Shown: positions 1 to 63,250 of the stretch, one piece after another | How positions within the stretch are numbered: the first letter of the stretch is position 1 | How the letters are laid out: the number at the start of each line of letters is the position of its first letter | DNA from: Leptoclinus maculatus | Lineage: Eukaryota > Chordata > Actinopteri > Perciformes > Stichaeidae | Assembly (NCBI GenBank): GCA_032191485.1 | Contig: JAVDOI010000007.1 | Coordinates: forward strand, 12,120,680-12,184,679 | Direction: 5' to 3' | DNA length: 64,000 nt | Program-made: the position numbers and the translations under genes | Notes under the pieces: model-generated | What the model saw: the letters and a program-made list of their open reading frames with translations, nothing else | Told to the model about the DNA's origin: nothing | Databases searched by the model: none

Positions 1-1237
1 ATTACACTCAGATAATCAGCAGGTTTTAGCCTCCATGTTACAATTCCTGCTACACACGTGAACATTTGATTTTTGCTCGACTTGCATGGCTGAGTGCTGC
101 ATATATACATATATATATATACATACATACATATATGTGTGTGTGTGCATGTGTATTACCACTCTGCTATTCAGATGGACAGCAGGCTATTGTCTGTGAT
201 GCTGTGCTGTCTATATTGGGGAGCTCCAGCTTGTTGATTTATCACTCCTGCATTGTGTTGCCAGAGCTCTCCACTCGATTGTATCTTTGGTGCACCAATA
301 TGCCACCTCTGCATGTGTCAGATTGTGGCCAGGCCCGGTATGAGGGATTTGTGACTGGAGGGGGACCTTGCAAACAGGAGACCAGCGAGGAAGGCGAAGA
401 TGAGGGGAGAAAGAGGGATCAAAATCTCTCTGTATTCAGTGATTGGGTTATTTTAGACAGCACTGTCAGCACTTTCCACAAAGAGTTGCAGAAAACCAGG
501 GAGGGGCAGTATAGGGGAGATCTTTTGATGTATACTGTACAAGTGTGTGTTTGAATATGTGTTTGTGTGCGTGTGTATGTGTGCATGTGACACACTCTAA
601 TCACCTTAATTATTTCCTCTAATTACCTGCAAACAGCTAATGAATTCCTCAGGAATCCTATCATGTTGTGTATGTGCTCACATCATCATCCGTTTTGCAC
701 GGCTGCCATTAATTTGCTCATAAACAAATACAATTAGCATAAAATGTTTCATTACAGGCTCATATATCTGGTTTAGTCTCTGGTAAGGATTTGAAACAGC
801 TGAACAACACACACAAAAAAAAGCAGCATTCTGTTGCATTTCCTTTCTCGCTTTATAAACGATGTGATGAAATGAACGTGGTTTAGTAAAATATTTCATG
901 GTGTGTATGTTTGCTGTCCTTGGGGATGTTGATGTGTGCACGAGTATGCATGTTTGCGCCGTGTCTGTGCTTGTATTTGTGTGTGTTTGTTATTTTTTCG
1001 CTTTATAAATTTGCCATTCAAGGTCGTCCGGAGAAGAGGGACAACGGACTCGGTCCTGGGTGGACTGATGATGAATGTGTACATTTCATGACAACAAAAG
1101 CATAATGACCTTATTCTATAATGAATGGATTCATCATTAAAAATCTCTGGCCTGCGGCAAAGTCTTTTTTGCATATTCTGATGTCACCTCCTCTCCGAAC
1201 ATCACATGCATTTGTAGTCTACGCCTCTGGTGTACTA

Positions 1238-1260
1238 TGTGTGTGTGTGTGTGTGTGTGT
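1238..1260. repeat. (GT)n microsatellite, short
   Basis: Short pure GT run in GT-rich surroundings. Confidence 0.9.
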
Positions 1261-1724
1261 ATTTGCGTCTGTTGTTTGTGCAGGTCTACATGTGTGTAAC
1301 CTCTGTGGTGCAGACATAGCTAACTACACCACCCATTAACACAGTCGAACATTGTAGCTCGAACAGACGCGGTGTTCAATCACTCTTGTCACAGACATGT
1401 TTATGGAAATACTCTTGTTTATGTAACTGATGCCTTCATGATTGCAGAGTGTATATGCAGCATCTTTTCTCAGATAATTAGTGACAAAAAAACCCCGACT
1501 GAGGTTCTGTCCTACACAATGTCACCAAACCCAACAGTGAGAGGCTATGTTTATCAAATCATGAAAGAATACCGTAACTGTATTGTGAAATTCCAGTTGT
1601 GAGTTACAGATGATCTGACGTGTTTGAAAAGATTATTTTGAACTGCACTTATGATGTCACACGTGGTGACGTTTCTTTGACTGCAACAAAAGATAAAAGC
1701 GATTCAGGCAATTTCAAGCTGGTA

Positions 1725-1960
1725 AGTAATACATTTAATTGTAGTACTGTACTTGAGAGTACTTTTGAGGTACTCATGCTTTATTTAAGTATTCCCATAC
1801 TTTTACTTCACTTCATTTCATCGGCAAAGATTGTACTTTTTAGTCCACTAAAACGTATCTGATGTTACAAATTAAACTACCCATCAGTAGAGGAAATTGT
1901 TAAAATTAGCTCTATATTCATCAACTGCAACAGTAAAATGCTGCTTGCTAATAATTCTTA
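1725..1960. mobile_element. Fragment of a teleost dispersed repeat
   Basis: Contains ttgaggtactcatgctttat and tactttttagtccactaaaa, characteristic of a common fish repeat whose consensus I recall as having a 'ttactccactacattt' core. It abuts the next element and may be interrupted by it. Confidence 0.45.
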
Positions 1961-1975
1961 TGTACTTTTACTGTG

Positions 1976-2325
1976 CAGTGGTGGAAAAAGCACTCAGATA
2001 TTTTACTTAAGTCAAAGTAGCAATTTCACAGAGAAGAAATACTCTGTTACATGTCAAATGTATTCATTCAAAATGTTAAGGGTTGAAGTACAAAGGTATC
2101 AGTATCAAAATATACTTAAACCACCACAAGTAAAAGCAAACTAATTAATAGATAATAATTACTGATGATCACTTTCACAGTGTATCTGGTAAAGGTGGGA
2201 CTATTTTAACTATAACAATACATCATAACTTATTTATATGTTGTATTGATAATATGAATCTTCTCTTGGAGTATTCTCTTATTGCAGTATTGCTTTAATT
2301 GAAGGATCTGAATACTTCTTCTGTA
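1976..2325. mobile_element. Teleost dispersed inverted-repeat element
   Basis: It opens cagtggtggaaaaagcactc and ends with ggatctgaatacttcttctg, matching the ends of a very common percomorph repeat that runs from CAGTGGTGGAA to its complement. The interior is diverged. Confidence 0.55.
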
Positions 2326-2667
2326 GATTCTAACATCATAAATGGTCAGAAGAAAATCCCAAGCTTTTATTCTCTATCTTGGCTGTGCCTATTGTACGTC
2401 CTCCTCTCACAAAGAGTCGTTTAATGGCTGCACAAACACGGCCCTGATTGATTGACAGCGGTCAATTATCAGTCCCTCTCTGTGCCGTATTGATTCCCCG
2501 GGCAAGATTAGTATCTTTTCTCTAGCTCTCTGTCCTGCAGGTCATGTAACATGCTCTGACCCTGCCATGGATACAAATGGCACATACATCTCCTGAACTG
2601 CTCCAAATGTCACCTGTCAGACTGGGACACAGAGAATAGGGGCAGAGAGTGGTTTTGAGTAAACACA

Positions 2668-2670
<3 letters not shown>

Positions 2671-2735
<65 letters not shown>
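2671..2735. repeat. (AC)n microsatellite, about 65 bp
   Basis: Uninterrupted AC run in the 3' flank. Confidence 0.98.
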
Positions 2736-2736
<1 letters not shown>

Positions 2737-5429
2737 GCAAACACTCCCATCAGGGTAAAGAATCACCAGCTGTAGAGTCGTGTCTTGTTATAAAATGGCA
2801 ATTATGTCATTTGACAGGTTTGCATCTCCTCCTCTTGTAGGACTTGTCTGCTTCACTATGTCTGCCCTGCAGGTATACATTTTCAAGAGGTGAAGCAGGC
2901 ACTTGAACTGAATCACCTTTTCAGAACATTCAGCTGGAACATCTGATACAGGGCCACACTATTACTGAGCCAGCCACCACACCACGGCATTTCACAGATA
3001 GAGAAGCCTGCTGAATATCAGATGCCACAATGGACGCACTGTACAGCAGAGGGGGAGGAAGCAGTGGAGTCTGGGTGCCAAGTTGAGAATTCAGAGCTTC
3101 CCCTCTGTCTGTAGTCAGGTGGGATGACAGGGGGCCGGCGCTGGTTGGTGGCTCTGCGGTGGCTCTGACATCCTGTCACAGGGAGATCACTGCCACATGC
3201 CTGTCTGTCCGCAACGCTGACAGCTGACCCGTCCAACACGGCCCGGCCCGCTGGTCATGCCATCCCTGTCTGCTGTCGGACGTCTCTGACAGCTGACAAG
3301 ACACCTGGGACACAGCAGGCAGGGGCCAGAGCACTGCTACCTGTATAGACATCAGGATTTACTGCTGCCAAGGAGAAGGGAGGAAAGAAGTGTGGATGAG
3401 GAGGAGAGACAGAGAGCATACACAAAATGTTAAAAAGGATCACATACTGTCGTTGCCAAAATCTATTATTATAAACAATGGGGATTTGCCTCCAATTAGT
3501 GAGTCTTTGTCATCAGTCCGTGTCTAAACATAGATACACAGTACAGTTAAAACAGCATATCCTGGCTTTTGACAAAAAAGCGAATCCGTGTGTGTGTTTC
3601 TAAATGTTCTTTGTTTGCGAGTGTGTGCGCATTACATTTTTCACAGCGTAACTCCCTTTAGATGTGGAGACAAAGGAGGCTGGCGGCTAGAGTCTAGGCT
3701 GCTGAAACATATGTGCCCTGTCATTTATCACGTCTGCTGGTGAAGGAATGAGAGCCCATCAGTGGCCTGGCATTGATCCCTGAATGGGCCAGCCATTGTT
3801 TCCAGCAGCACCTGGTGGAGTTCAGACTGCAGTAATGGGGAGGAAGAGGCACGCAGAGAGGGGAGAGGATTAGTTTGGAAACAGAGGTGTCAACATTTGC
3901 TGGGCTACACTTTTTGAGCAGTAGAGGATTTGGAACAAAGCTGAAGTTTGAATTTCAGAAATATAGTTTTTGTGCTTTAGTCACATTTTCTCATATTTTG
4001 TTTCTGTAGAGGAATCACCCTGAAGACTTCAGGCCTGGTTGATATAGGCCGTGGGTACTGGTGGCAACAGTAAGTGTGTTTTAATACTACAGGTCCCTCA
4101 ATCTCCAGGCCAATAAACACTCCCTGAGCAGCTGCTTTGTCAGAAATACAACAGAAGAACAAGTGATGAATCTTTTTGCTATGCATACCAAACAAGCACA
4201 TGCAATGTGGGCACTTTGAATCCAGGGAGGGAACGATGGACTCCTCCCTGAACGATGAAAAATACAATTTAGAAAGGTGATCAGAGAAAAACGGGGTTGG
4301 ATTAAAATCTGAAGTATTTTTACTTTTATAGTAATGTACTGTCGCAGTCAATGAAAAAAGAAGGTAAATTAAAACCTTAAACCATAAGATCATTTTTAAA
4401 ACACTCTTATTTATGGAAAATGCAAGGAGGTATACGTCTGAAGATATGCTAAAGGGAAGCGTGCAATTAAGAATACTATTTACAACAATTAAGATTAAGA
4501 AAAATAAATATAGTGGATACAAATTCAAACACAAAGATATATATATATATATATAATATAAGAGTAAAGAAAAGCTATGCTTTATGTTTTGCTGTTGCTC
4601 TGCTGTGTTCTCTCATATACCAAAAGAATAAAGCACACATGAATACAGCTTCTACTTGATTTCTGAAGCTCTGAAAAGAAGCTGTAATATTTTCACCTGG
4701 CTTTGTTAAAAACACATTTGCTTACTCAGCATTGTTTGTCTGCAGTAATTCATCACACAGGCTTTGAGCTATTGATGGAGCCAGCATCCGTTAGCAGGCC
4801 CCTGTCAATGATTCACTCAGTAAGCCCATCTGTCAGGCGCCCTCTGCTTCTCCCCTCTTCTTCTCCACCACTGCTGTTCTGCTCAACCCTCCTCTTCCTC
4901 AATGATGGATGCTGAAAGTCCTTGACAGCTTCAAATGGCCACATTCAACACAAAAACACCTCACAGTTTTAGTTGTTGTTATGTAATCCCCGTAAATAGT
5001 CAATCAATTATTGTCTCAAAGTCACCTGTGGCGCAGAACGAAAACCATTTACAACTTTAGAGAAGAAAGGCTGTGTGAGGAGGTGATTTCTGGAGGTGAT
5101 TGGTAACTATTTGAGTATTCACAGCTTAGCTGAGGACAGTGATCAATAAATCAACAGCTCACAGAATCCATCACGATTGTGCCATTAAATGCTCCCATAC
5201 AGTCAATGATAAACTGCGGCCAGCGCATTTCTGGGAGTTGGTGTGGTGCATCCTTGCAGAGCAGAGTGCCTGAGCACTCAGCCACACAGGGAGGGGATGA
5301 AGCATCTATCTGTCTGAGTTTGAAAAGAAACCTGAGGATCTTGATGTGAGCACAGATCAGTAGTGTGAGTCAAAGCTCAGGTGTGGCAAAGAGTGCCATC
5401 TGTGGGCAGAGGACAGGAACTGCATGATG

Positions 5430-5555
5430 GGATGGCATGTTTGTCTTGTTGTCTGTGTTGATTGTAATGTGTGTCGAGATGGATGCCTCGCCTTCTATTG
5501 CAAACCAAGTCTCCCTACGGGTACAAATAAAAGTAACCTGAACCTAAACCTGAAA
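5430..5555 (+). mobile_element. LINE-like 3' tail fragment
   Basis: The sequence ctccctacgggtacaaataa followed by repeated aacctgaacctaaacctgaa resembles the 3' end of fish CR1/L2-type LINEs, which end in a short CTGAA-like repeat. Only the tail is present. Confidence 0.5.
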
Positions 5556-8068
5556 CATCCAAAATCTACTTCTGTCACTGTGGTTCACACTTCATTCTTG
5601 ACCTTGGAAACAGCAATTGAGAGGTAAATATAGCAGCTTTTGTAGAGCTGTCCATCATCACGATGATGACTCCCAGCTGTCATGGAATGGTAGATGTTAA
5701 AATGTCCTTTTCTTTCTGAGCATTTACCCCCACGTTGGCTTAAAAGGTGAAGTTCAAATTTCATTCTTAAGAAACTTAAAAAAATAAATAATTAAATAGC
5801 TGTTTAGGTATAAAAATGACTGGGAAGGTTAACTTTTGTATTTCCAGCATTATGAAGACTGTATTTGGATTTCCCATCCTTGGGTTAGAAAAAAGTCTGC
5901 GACACACTTACTGTAATATCTCAAAATATAATCTTGGGTTATTTCACAAATAATAACAAAAAAAATGATAAAATATAAAGAAGATGGTGTTATCTAATTC
6001 ACACCTTAATGTATTTATGGATAAACACCTAGGCATAAATTAGAAATGAAATCACAAATAAAGGCTGAACTTGAATTATTTATTTAGATGAAACATTTAA
6101 CTTTTTGTTCGTTATGATCTAGAAGGATAAAGGAGGAACATGTAGGCATAACATTTAGTGTGATGGGGGAAATAAATCCCTTAACCTTTTAAGCCCAGAG
6201 CCCCCTAGGCCTTATTTTTTTGGCTTCTGCTCGAAAATACTATACCCATACTCAAAGGGGCCTTACTCCCTAACTACAAGGTCTATTTGAAAAATTCCAA
6301 TTTATTAATAACACTCAAGGGGGTGAGCTTTGGTGAGAGGTGTAAATATTGTGTATATGTTACTGGTTAATAGCACATGAAGATGGAACACAGCTCCACT
6401 TTGAAAATGTCAGGTTCAAATGGTGAAAAAGCACTATTATTGATAATACTATATTAAATGAGGCTCAGTATAACCACCCAGCATCATAGCAAACAATGGC
6501 AGTAGTCATACAAAAAAGAATTGGAGTGAATAGAGTGAAGTAGGCCAGAGCAAGAGACATAAACGTACGAGAGGTCACGAAAGGTCGTCATTTGAGAAAC
6601 AGCCTCTCCAGCTGTTCCATTGTACTTTTATAACTTAAATAACGATATATTTAACTTCCTTTATCCTTGTACATGCACAATCTATCACATGCAACAGTTT
6701 GGAATCATTTTTGAGAGCTTGAACCCTCTCCAAAGCCTCTCGGGGCCGCCGACCTACGGCAGAATGCGCTATAGCGTGTGTGTATGTGAAGCTCCTTCAG
6801 CCTGTGATTGGTCAATTCAATACTACGACACATCTATACACGCCTTAGGATCTAGCCAATGCAGTGGTGGCAGCGTGGTTTTCATTGACAGGATAGTTTT
6901 CCGTAAAATTCCGATTTACGCAGGCGGAGCCTTATTATATTTGTTACTGAAAATTGCTTTCTACGGTCCACTCGGTACCACTCGGTACCGCTCTGGACCA
7001 AATTGGGTCCGGGTCGGGTCCAAACAGAAACAGGATTGAAGCTAGGTGCATATGGCAGCACCTGTATGAACCACTGTGCACATTAGAACCATCAATAGTG
7101 ACTATTTGATTCTTTGATTTTCTTAACCCCACAAAGAAATGAGGAAAAAAGGCAGTTGGGGCTTTAGAAAAACAAAAAGAAGTTTCTCTACTCAATTAAA
7201 ATGATCCATATTGAGCTCAAAATGTTGATTTAAACATTGTTATATGTGATCTCAGTTCTTAATCCTCATCAGTTTTGAAAAAGTTATCTTTGCCCCTTTT
7301 ATCTGTTACCTACCTTCTATCTCAAACCAGTGAGTGCTAGTCTACCCCAAAAATGACTATACACAAACACTTCTGCTTTATTTTTCAATGTAAATGTTGG
7401 AATAGATTTTTAAATCTTGACATCTGTCATCTGCCGTTGTGAGAGTCTCTGATGGTTGGGGTTCCCATTGCATGTAAGAACAGGAGCCCTTCTCCTGTTA
7501 TGTGCCATAAACCATAAAGTCTTATAGCCTACCATAAAGCAATCCACGAGTCAGCACAGGCACTCTGGAGGGATTCAAAGGCGACCAGTTTTCTCAGTGA
7601 TTGTCTGGTTTGTTAACAATGTCCCAGAGAGAGGACATTGGGGCACATTTGAGAACCATGTCAGCCCATCTCTGACACAAAAACAGGTTTTTCTTACATC
7701 CGTTTAAGAACAAAAGACTGTAAGTGAGGTGTCGTGTAGTCGCAGCGTCTCCAGCTGTGCAGGGATCACTTCAGCTTTCACTCACCCTCAGAGAGGCCGG
7801 GCCCTCAGAGGTGACCCCCTCATATCAAACTTGACTGCTCGCGTCCTGTCTGCACGCCGAGTTGTCGTGTAGGCTGTGTCGCTCTGTCACAAGACATGTC
7901 CCACATTTGCAGCCGCCATCGTTGGCCAGCAGGATGAGAGCGTCTGTCAGGAGAGCTGACACGCATGCCACTTTACTGGGCGACTGACAGAGGGCCACGC
8001 CACACTGTCACTTCTCCTAGATCTATTGCCTGAGGATAAACACGGACACACACACACATACACACGCA

Positions 8069-8216
<148 letters not shown>

Positions 8217-8629
8217 ACTAACACTAGAGTAAACAGAGCTGGAATCTCAAAGAGTGACTGACTGACAGTCTGACTGGATGACCGGCCAGGGCTGAGGATG
8301 CTGGAGCTCTGTGTCACCCCTCATTCTTACAATCTCCAGCTGTCACATCAAACACTCTGTTCCCATGTTGCTCCGCCTCCAGACTCAGTACCACCACCTT
8401 CCCCCACCCCCGCCTTCTGTACTGGGATCTCATCAGAAATGTATCCTGAAGTGCAAGAGGATACAGGCACAGTATCATCCACCCTGATAGGCCTTGAGTA
8501 AATATTGCCTCATACTGCTGTCATTCTTTGACGATCGTTATCTAATAGTCACAGACTTGACGGGAAGACTTTGCTCATATCAGGGTTTCAATCACTCCAT
8601 TATACGATTACAGATTAAACCAACTGAAG

Positions 8630-9160
8630 TACTGCTTTTAGAGTCACATTTTTGAGGTACTTGTGGGTTATGTTCACTTGTCCTTTTCAGAGGGAAATAC
8701 ATTTTACTCCACTACATTTATCTGAAAGCTATAACTAGTTAATTTCACTAGTTAATAAGATTTTGTATGAAAGAAAGAGTGATTTCCCCTCTAAACTTCT
8801 CAGATGGCTTCATGTGAATAACTGTTTGAGACCCATAATTTCACAAGAATGAAAGATTTGAGAAAATGAATGAAACCTTCTGAAGCAGAACTTTGTTTTC
8901 TCCTATTTGCTCCCCCATTAGTCATCTCACAATCCCCAAGATTTATCCATCGACCCTTCAGAGGGGGCTGACAGTTAGGTTAGGAACTAAACCACCCAAC
9001 TCTACATGAAGTAGCTACAACTAGGGAACGTTTTGCTGCATTAGGTATTTTTATACTTTCAGTACATTTACCTAATAATACTTTTGTGCTGCTGTTGAAT
9101 ACAACACTTAATTTGTGTTAAGGTATTTGTGCTGTGCACTTGTTCCATCACTGGTGTTTT
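8630..9160. mobile_element. Teleost dispersed repeat, second copy
   Basis: It has tttttgaggtacttgtgg, then ttttactccactacatttat, and ends ttgttccatcactgg. It is the same family as the copy near 1.7-2.3 kb, diverged, with both outer parts recognisable. Confidence 0.5.
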
Positions 9161-11734
9161 GATGATGGTGTGGTGGAGACCTCCTGTCTAACACGTTGGT
9201 CCAAAATATACCATAGGTGTTCCATTGCGTGTTAAGATGTGGTGACTGTGAAAGCTACAGCATATGCATCACATCCGTGTTGTACTAATCAAACCATTCA
9301 GTGATGCTCTCCCACTCATTTATTTAGGTTCTGCCTATATGTACTGTCCCTCTGGTGCTGTTGCAGTTTGCTTCTGTCTAGCATGCTGCTGCTGCTTATG
9401 GACTCATAGTGTCCTCTAAAGGCTGAAAGGTAAATTACATCTATTTCAATGAATAAATGATGGAGCAATGTTTCTCATCTTATCCTTTATTTATTCAGGG
9501 TACTTGAGCAATGCTCCTCCTCTCACGAACACCCTGCTCTCATGCACACCTGGAAGCTGCCCAGTATAACCAGTCTGTTGGCTACTGAGCAGCTGGAGCA
9601 GCTGGGGGTTCAGTGTCTTGAAACCTGGAAACAGATAGGCATGCAGCACCCGAGCCTCATTTACAATTTAGTTTTTAATTCAAATTTAGACTTTATGTTC
9701 TAACTGTTCACACTGTCAATGGGTATAAAACACTGCAGTAAGTAAAAACAGGATTTTAAATGTACACTAATGCATACGTGCATTGGACAACTTTTAATAA
9801 ACATACAAAATATTAGAGCTCAATTGCAATTCACCATGCCAGAAAATTACCATGAACTCTTTCAAGGATCCTTAGATACTGTTTTGGGAAATCCCACTTG
9901 AGTGCACTGCAGAGGTAAACTGTAAACCTGAGGTAATGAGCGGCTGTTGTCAATATCTCGCCAGTAGGTGGCAGTGTGCTTTCATGCAACATAGATAATG
10001 ATTGAATTGAAACAAGACCGAATCAAACATAGATAATTTAACATTGGCTAGAGAAGCAGATGCACTGTAGCATGAATGTAGTCATGATATTTGAGCTCAC
10101 ACATAGTTAGTACTTTGTAGCCTACACCAAGACTCAGGAATACAAAATGGCTCAATGTGAAGCTCCTTAAAAACCTGCAGGGAGTTGAAAGCATCCTCTT
10201 TGCCTGCATATGTCTCAACATGCATTATGTGTACTGTGTAAATGGACCGGATAAAGTCATCAAGACCATCATCTGCTTGCACGCAGCTCTGTGTGCTTCC
10301 CCAGCGGCTGGCTCCAGTGTCACAGCTGTTTAACTCCAGTAATGCCAGCTAATTAAGTATGGTGTAGGGCGACCTACTGGGACCCCTACGCTTTTGAGTT
10401 CATACTGGAGACTCCCAGAAGCTCAGGTCAGAAGGCCGCAGGCTCTGGACATGAAGTCTATTTTTAAGTGATCCTAATCACCAGGAACAAAGACACACTG
10501 GAAATCAAGGGCGTATAATTTATGGAGGGACACAGCTAGGGTACAGTATCAGAAGGCAGTATTGGGCCTTTCAGTCTGAAAACTAAAGTTACATTAGAAA
10601 GAACAGACAGGAGAAACTGAACTGCATGCACTGGGACCACAAAGAAACAGCGCCTGCTCAAGCTCCCTTGTAACTCCCCTCTGCTCTCCTGCTGTCAGTC
10701 AACTTTGCAACCACAACCACAGACCTGGGGCATTCAGAGGATGTATTGCTTATAGGTATATTGACAATGATGACAAGGGTTTCTGAGCAGTCTCCAGAAC
10801 AGAAGTGCTCGTCATCCAATCGCAGAGAAATGCAGTTCTTGGCTAAATCTCCAAATATCAAAAGTTGTTGTCACCAAATCACAGCATTAGCTTTTTGTTC
10901 CTCAAGTTCTTGGTGTCTTATTGTGGTGTTTTGGAGAGATTGTTTATCATTTCCTAAATACATTTTCGAGTGGTCAAAAATGCTTAAATTCAGCACCAAA
11001 TCTGCAAAAAATGGTTTCAACCCAACATGTAACATGTAACATGTTCAACATCAGTTGTGGCTCAGTTTTAATGTACAGCACATACTGAGTGATTTCAAGA
11101 TGTATGGATATTGATAGTCTGTAACCCATTCATAGCATTGTGCTGACTGGAATAATTCTGGACCATATCACACACAACGTTCCTATTGAATGCCATAGAT
11201 GGAAACAAGAGGTGTGTGTGTCTTTCTTCTTGAGGCAATTGATAGGTTACAACTATTAACAGCATGTCTGCTACTCTTTTCTTTTTTTTATTTGATAAAA
11301 AAGGTCTGATTATTATCCCTGTAATTGAAGGCAGATGCCAGATCCCGGTCATATCCTGCATATCTTTGTCATTTTATTTATGAACATTATGCAATTCTTT
11401 ACTTATCCTGTGTCGTCGTGTTTTTTGGCAAATTGCAATGCCAACTTTTAGGTGCATACTGCCAACAATTATTTAGACTGTGATATTAGAGATAATAATG
11501 TTAAATGGAACATGTTATGATGTAGTCTCTGGGCGGTGATCATCTCAAGGGCCGCTGCACTTAATCCAATCCCCACGCTTCCTTTTCCGATGTTGATTGA
11601 ATGAAGTCTGTCATATGCCAAAAGTGCTCCAGTATTATATGTCATGGTTCAGTACACCATAAAGATAACATCAAAAAGGCACAGTCCAATATGGCATAAA
11701 AAGTCATAGTTCTAGTGACTTTTTTGAATTTATA

Positions 11735-12245
11735 TTCTATTATTCCACTGTTTTGTGACTTTTTTCGACACACTATACTATAACTTTTTTAAATAATTAT
11801 TTTTCGACATACTATACTATGACCGTTTTATGACTTTTGGACATACTATACTATGATTTTTTGTGACTTTTGTTCAACATACTATGCTGATTATTTTATG
11901 ACTTTTTCGAAATAATTTACTTTGTCTTTTAAATGGTTTTTGTTTGACATACTATACTCTGACTTTTTTTCGACATACTTTACTAAGACTTTCATGACTT
12001 TTTTCAACATACTATACTTTGCTTTTAATGGCTTTTTTTGACACACTATACTTTTACTTTTTTAAGTAGTTCATTAAGTGTTTGTTACATTTCTTTGGCT
12101 TGCTATTTCATAATATTTTATGGCATTTCCTGACATACTATACTTTGACATTTGTATGTCTTTTTTATGGCATGTTATACTATGATATTCTTATGGCATA
12201 CTACACTATGACATTTTTATAATACTATTATGGGTAACTATACTA
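11735..12245. repeat. AT-rich degenerate satellite-like repeat
   Basis: About 0.5 kb of irregular copies of gacatactatactatgactt separated by ttttt runs, with a period near 30-40 bp. It is not simple sequence and not coding. Confidence 0.75.
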
Positions 12246-12378
12246 TATAATACTTTATAAATGAAAGATTTATGGAATACTAGAAACAATAATCAAAATA
12301 TCAACTAAATATTTTGCTTCAATGGTGTTTCTGTACTCTGAGTTCGTCCAGCATTCTCAACTTATATTAGTTCTCGTC

Positions 12379-12432
12379 TCAGAGGTTACTGAGATGCTTC
12401 TGATAAGCCTCCCTGTGGTTCTCCAGGTTCGC
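12379..12432 (-). CDS. Candidate alternative tail exon B with stop codon
   Basis: 54 nt in phase with candidate exon A: ANLENHREAYQKHLSNL then TGA. The acceptor is cgccggag|GCG behind a short C/T tract, which is not strong. The intron to exon A would be 118 nt. The peptide is amphipathic and helix-like. It is speculative and depends on exon A being real. Confidence 0.2.
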   Translation of the reverse strand, partial: ANLENHREAYQKHLSNL

Positions 12433-12550
12433 CTCCGGCGTTTTTGGAGGACAGAGTAAACACATTACAGACACACAATCATTTTAATACAAAAATCATT
12501 TTTCCAGCTGGGCCCAGACGGTAGTGTTTGTCAGATCAACCTCTCCTTAC

Positions 12551-12608
12551 CTTGATGCCCTTGTCTCCATCTAGTCTGCTGCTCCGCCCCCACCCGTCTG
12601 TGTCTTTT
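12551..12608 (-). CDS. Candidate alternative tail exon A of the cadherin
   Basis: 58 nt. The acceptor follows a T-rich tract (ttggttctttgag|A) and the donor is strong (ATCAAG|gtaagg). If exon 30 splices at 14176 with two bases left over (GG), this exon completes Gly and reads KDTDGWGRSSRLDGDKGIK in phase. I know of no family sequence to confirm it. It is inferred from splice signals and phase only. Confidence 0.3.
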
Positions 12609-13711
12609 CTCAAAGAACCAACAAATAAGACAAATGAGCTAATGCAAGATTCAGGTATTCTGAAATTCTGGACATCAGAGAAAAGGATATTGGGCAGTGT
12701 TATCACACTGAATGTCTGAAGGTCCATGTCCATAACAGACCATATCCTAATTTCATCATGAATGAATGAATGGAAATGACACTTTTAAAAATCTGTATAA
12801 AATCGTTAACGTGGTAGCAGTATCTATCTACAGTGGAGCTTGGAGTGTCTAAAATATTGAGCAAATTTTATTTTTGACATATATCCCAAAGTATAAAAGC
12901 AATACACACTGTTTGTTATTGTATTCTTTGTTACATATTAATATTAACAAGAATGCATTTTACTCTTCATTTTACACATTTTGCTTTAGTGTGCCACCTT
13001 TATTGTTACTGTACAAAGTTTCAACTTTGTCAACATACCATCATATATTACCTTCAGTAAAAATAACTTTCTTTTGAAAAGGTGTCTGTGGTAAATTTAC
13101 ACCTATGACAACTTTGGGTTTAAAAGCCTCTGGGATCTACTTTTATGACAAATACATACTTTGATATTGCTATTTCTTTGAGGTGTAGGGCTGATATCAC
13201 GACAGTGTTAGTACAAATTTGAACTGAATCCAACCAACAGGTGAAAAATGACATGAGATTAAGTACCAAACACCATCTCCAGAGGTTTTATTCTGCACTT
13301 TTCACCTATGGGGTAAATCAATACTGAACCATTTTATCACCTTTTGCTGTACAAAATATGTTTGTTACAACAATCATAATCAAAATTGTGAAATAAAACA
13401 TGGTCGTGTTTTGTACTGGGTATCTGAAAAACTAAAGCCCTTCAGAGGATATGCCCACCACCACCACCTCACCTTTGAAATCCAAATCCAGCCCATGCTG
13501 GTAATACAGAGAAGAATGATTCATGTGTAAGTAATAAGACAGCTGTCTTACTTTACTTTGTGTCTGCTAAGCTTTATGCCAAAAGAAACCAGCCTGACCA
13601 ACATTTGATGATGAAAGTTGGCTTGAACTTCAAAAACGAGAGATTTGACGATGACTAATGTGAACTGGTGTTTGAATAAGATCAAGCTTGAAATATTATC
13701 AAAGATAATTA

Positions 13712-13717
13712 TTTATT
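13712..13717 (-). terminator. Candidate polyadenylation signal (AATAAA) for the cadherin mRNA
   Basis: The plus strand has tttatt here, so the transcript has AATAAA about 455 nt after the stop at 14172. It is the first such hexamer I noticed downstream of the stop. The sequence is AT-rich, so a chance match is quite possible. Confidence 0.25.
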
Positions 13718-14171
13718 TAAAAGGAAATAGATAATACAAATGAAACAAAATCATTTTTCACAAATGATTTCATGAGTCATTAATGGCAACAAGAATCCGG
13801 CTCTCTCACAGGAAACTCATTTGCCGTCTTGCTTGCAGACATTACTCTTATGAGTTTTATGACATGGATAGTTTTGACACAGGGCGCTTTTGAAAAGTGC
13901 TTTCTGTGGAGTAAATACTGTACAGTGCAATGCCAAGTAAACAATACATCACATCTGATCATTCATTGGTAAACATGTTTTATATCAAAGAACGTAAATG
14001 TTCAAAGTTTCATCAATACAGTACATTTATAGTAGACTTCACATAGACCCTGGGCAACCTCCCAGTCTCAGAGAATTTCACATTTAATTATCTCCCTTTG
14101 GAATTCCACCAACACTTTCTGATTTGTGTTGCTTTTCTGCAACTTTCAGTTCTGTTTCTCAGAGTGCAGCC

Positions 14172-63250
<49,079 letters not shown>

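Noticed and set aside
3977..4534. 185-codon minus-strand open frame
   Set aside because: AT-rich, hydrophobic and low-complexity in composition, with no domain and no splice context.
6620..7039. 139-codon plus-strand open frame
   Set aside because: No recognisable domain. The sequence around ctcggtaccactcggtaccg looks like part of a mobile element whose ends I could not define.
12379..12432. Resemblance of ANLENHREA to the stathmin EAN-ENREA segment
   Set aside because: Too short, with an inserted His and no similarity beyond it. I kept it only as a candidate cadherin tail exon.
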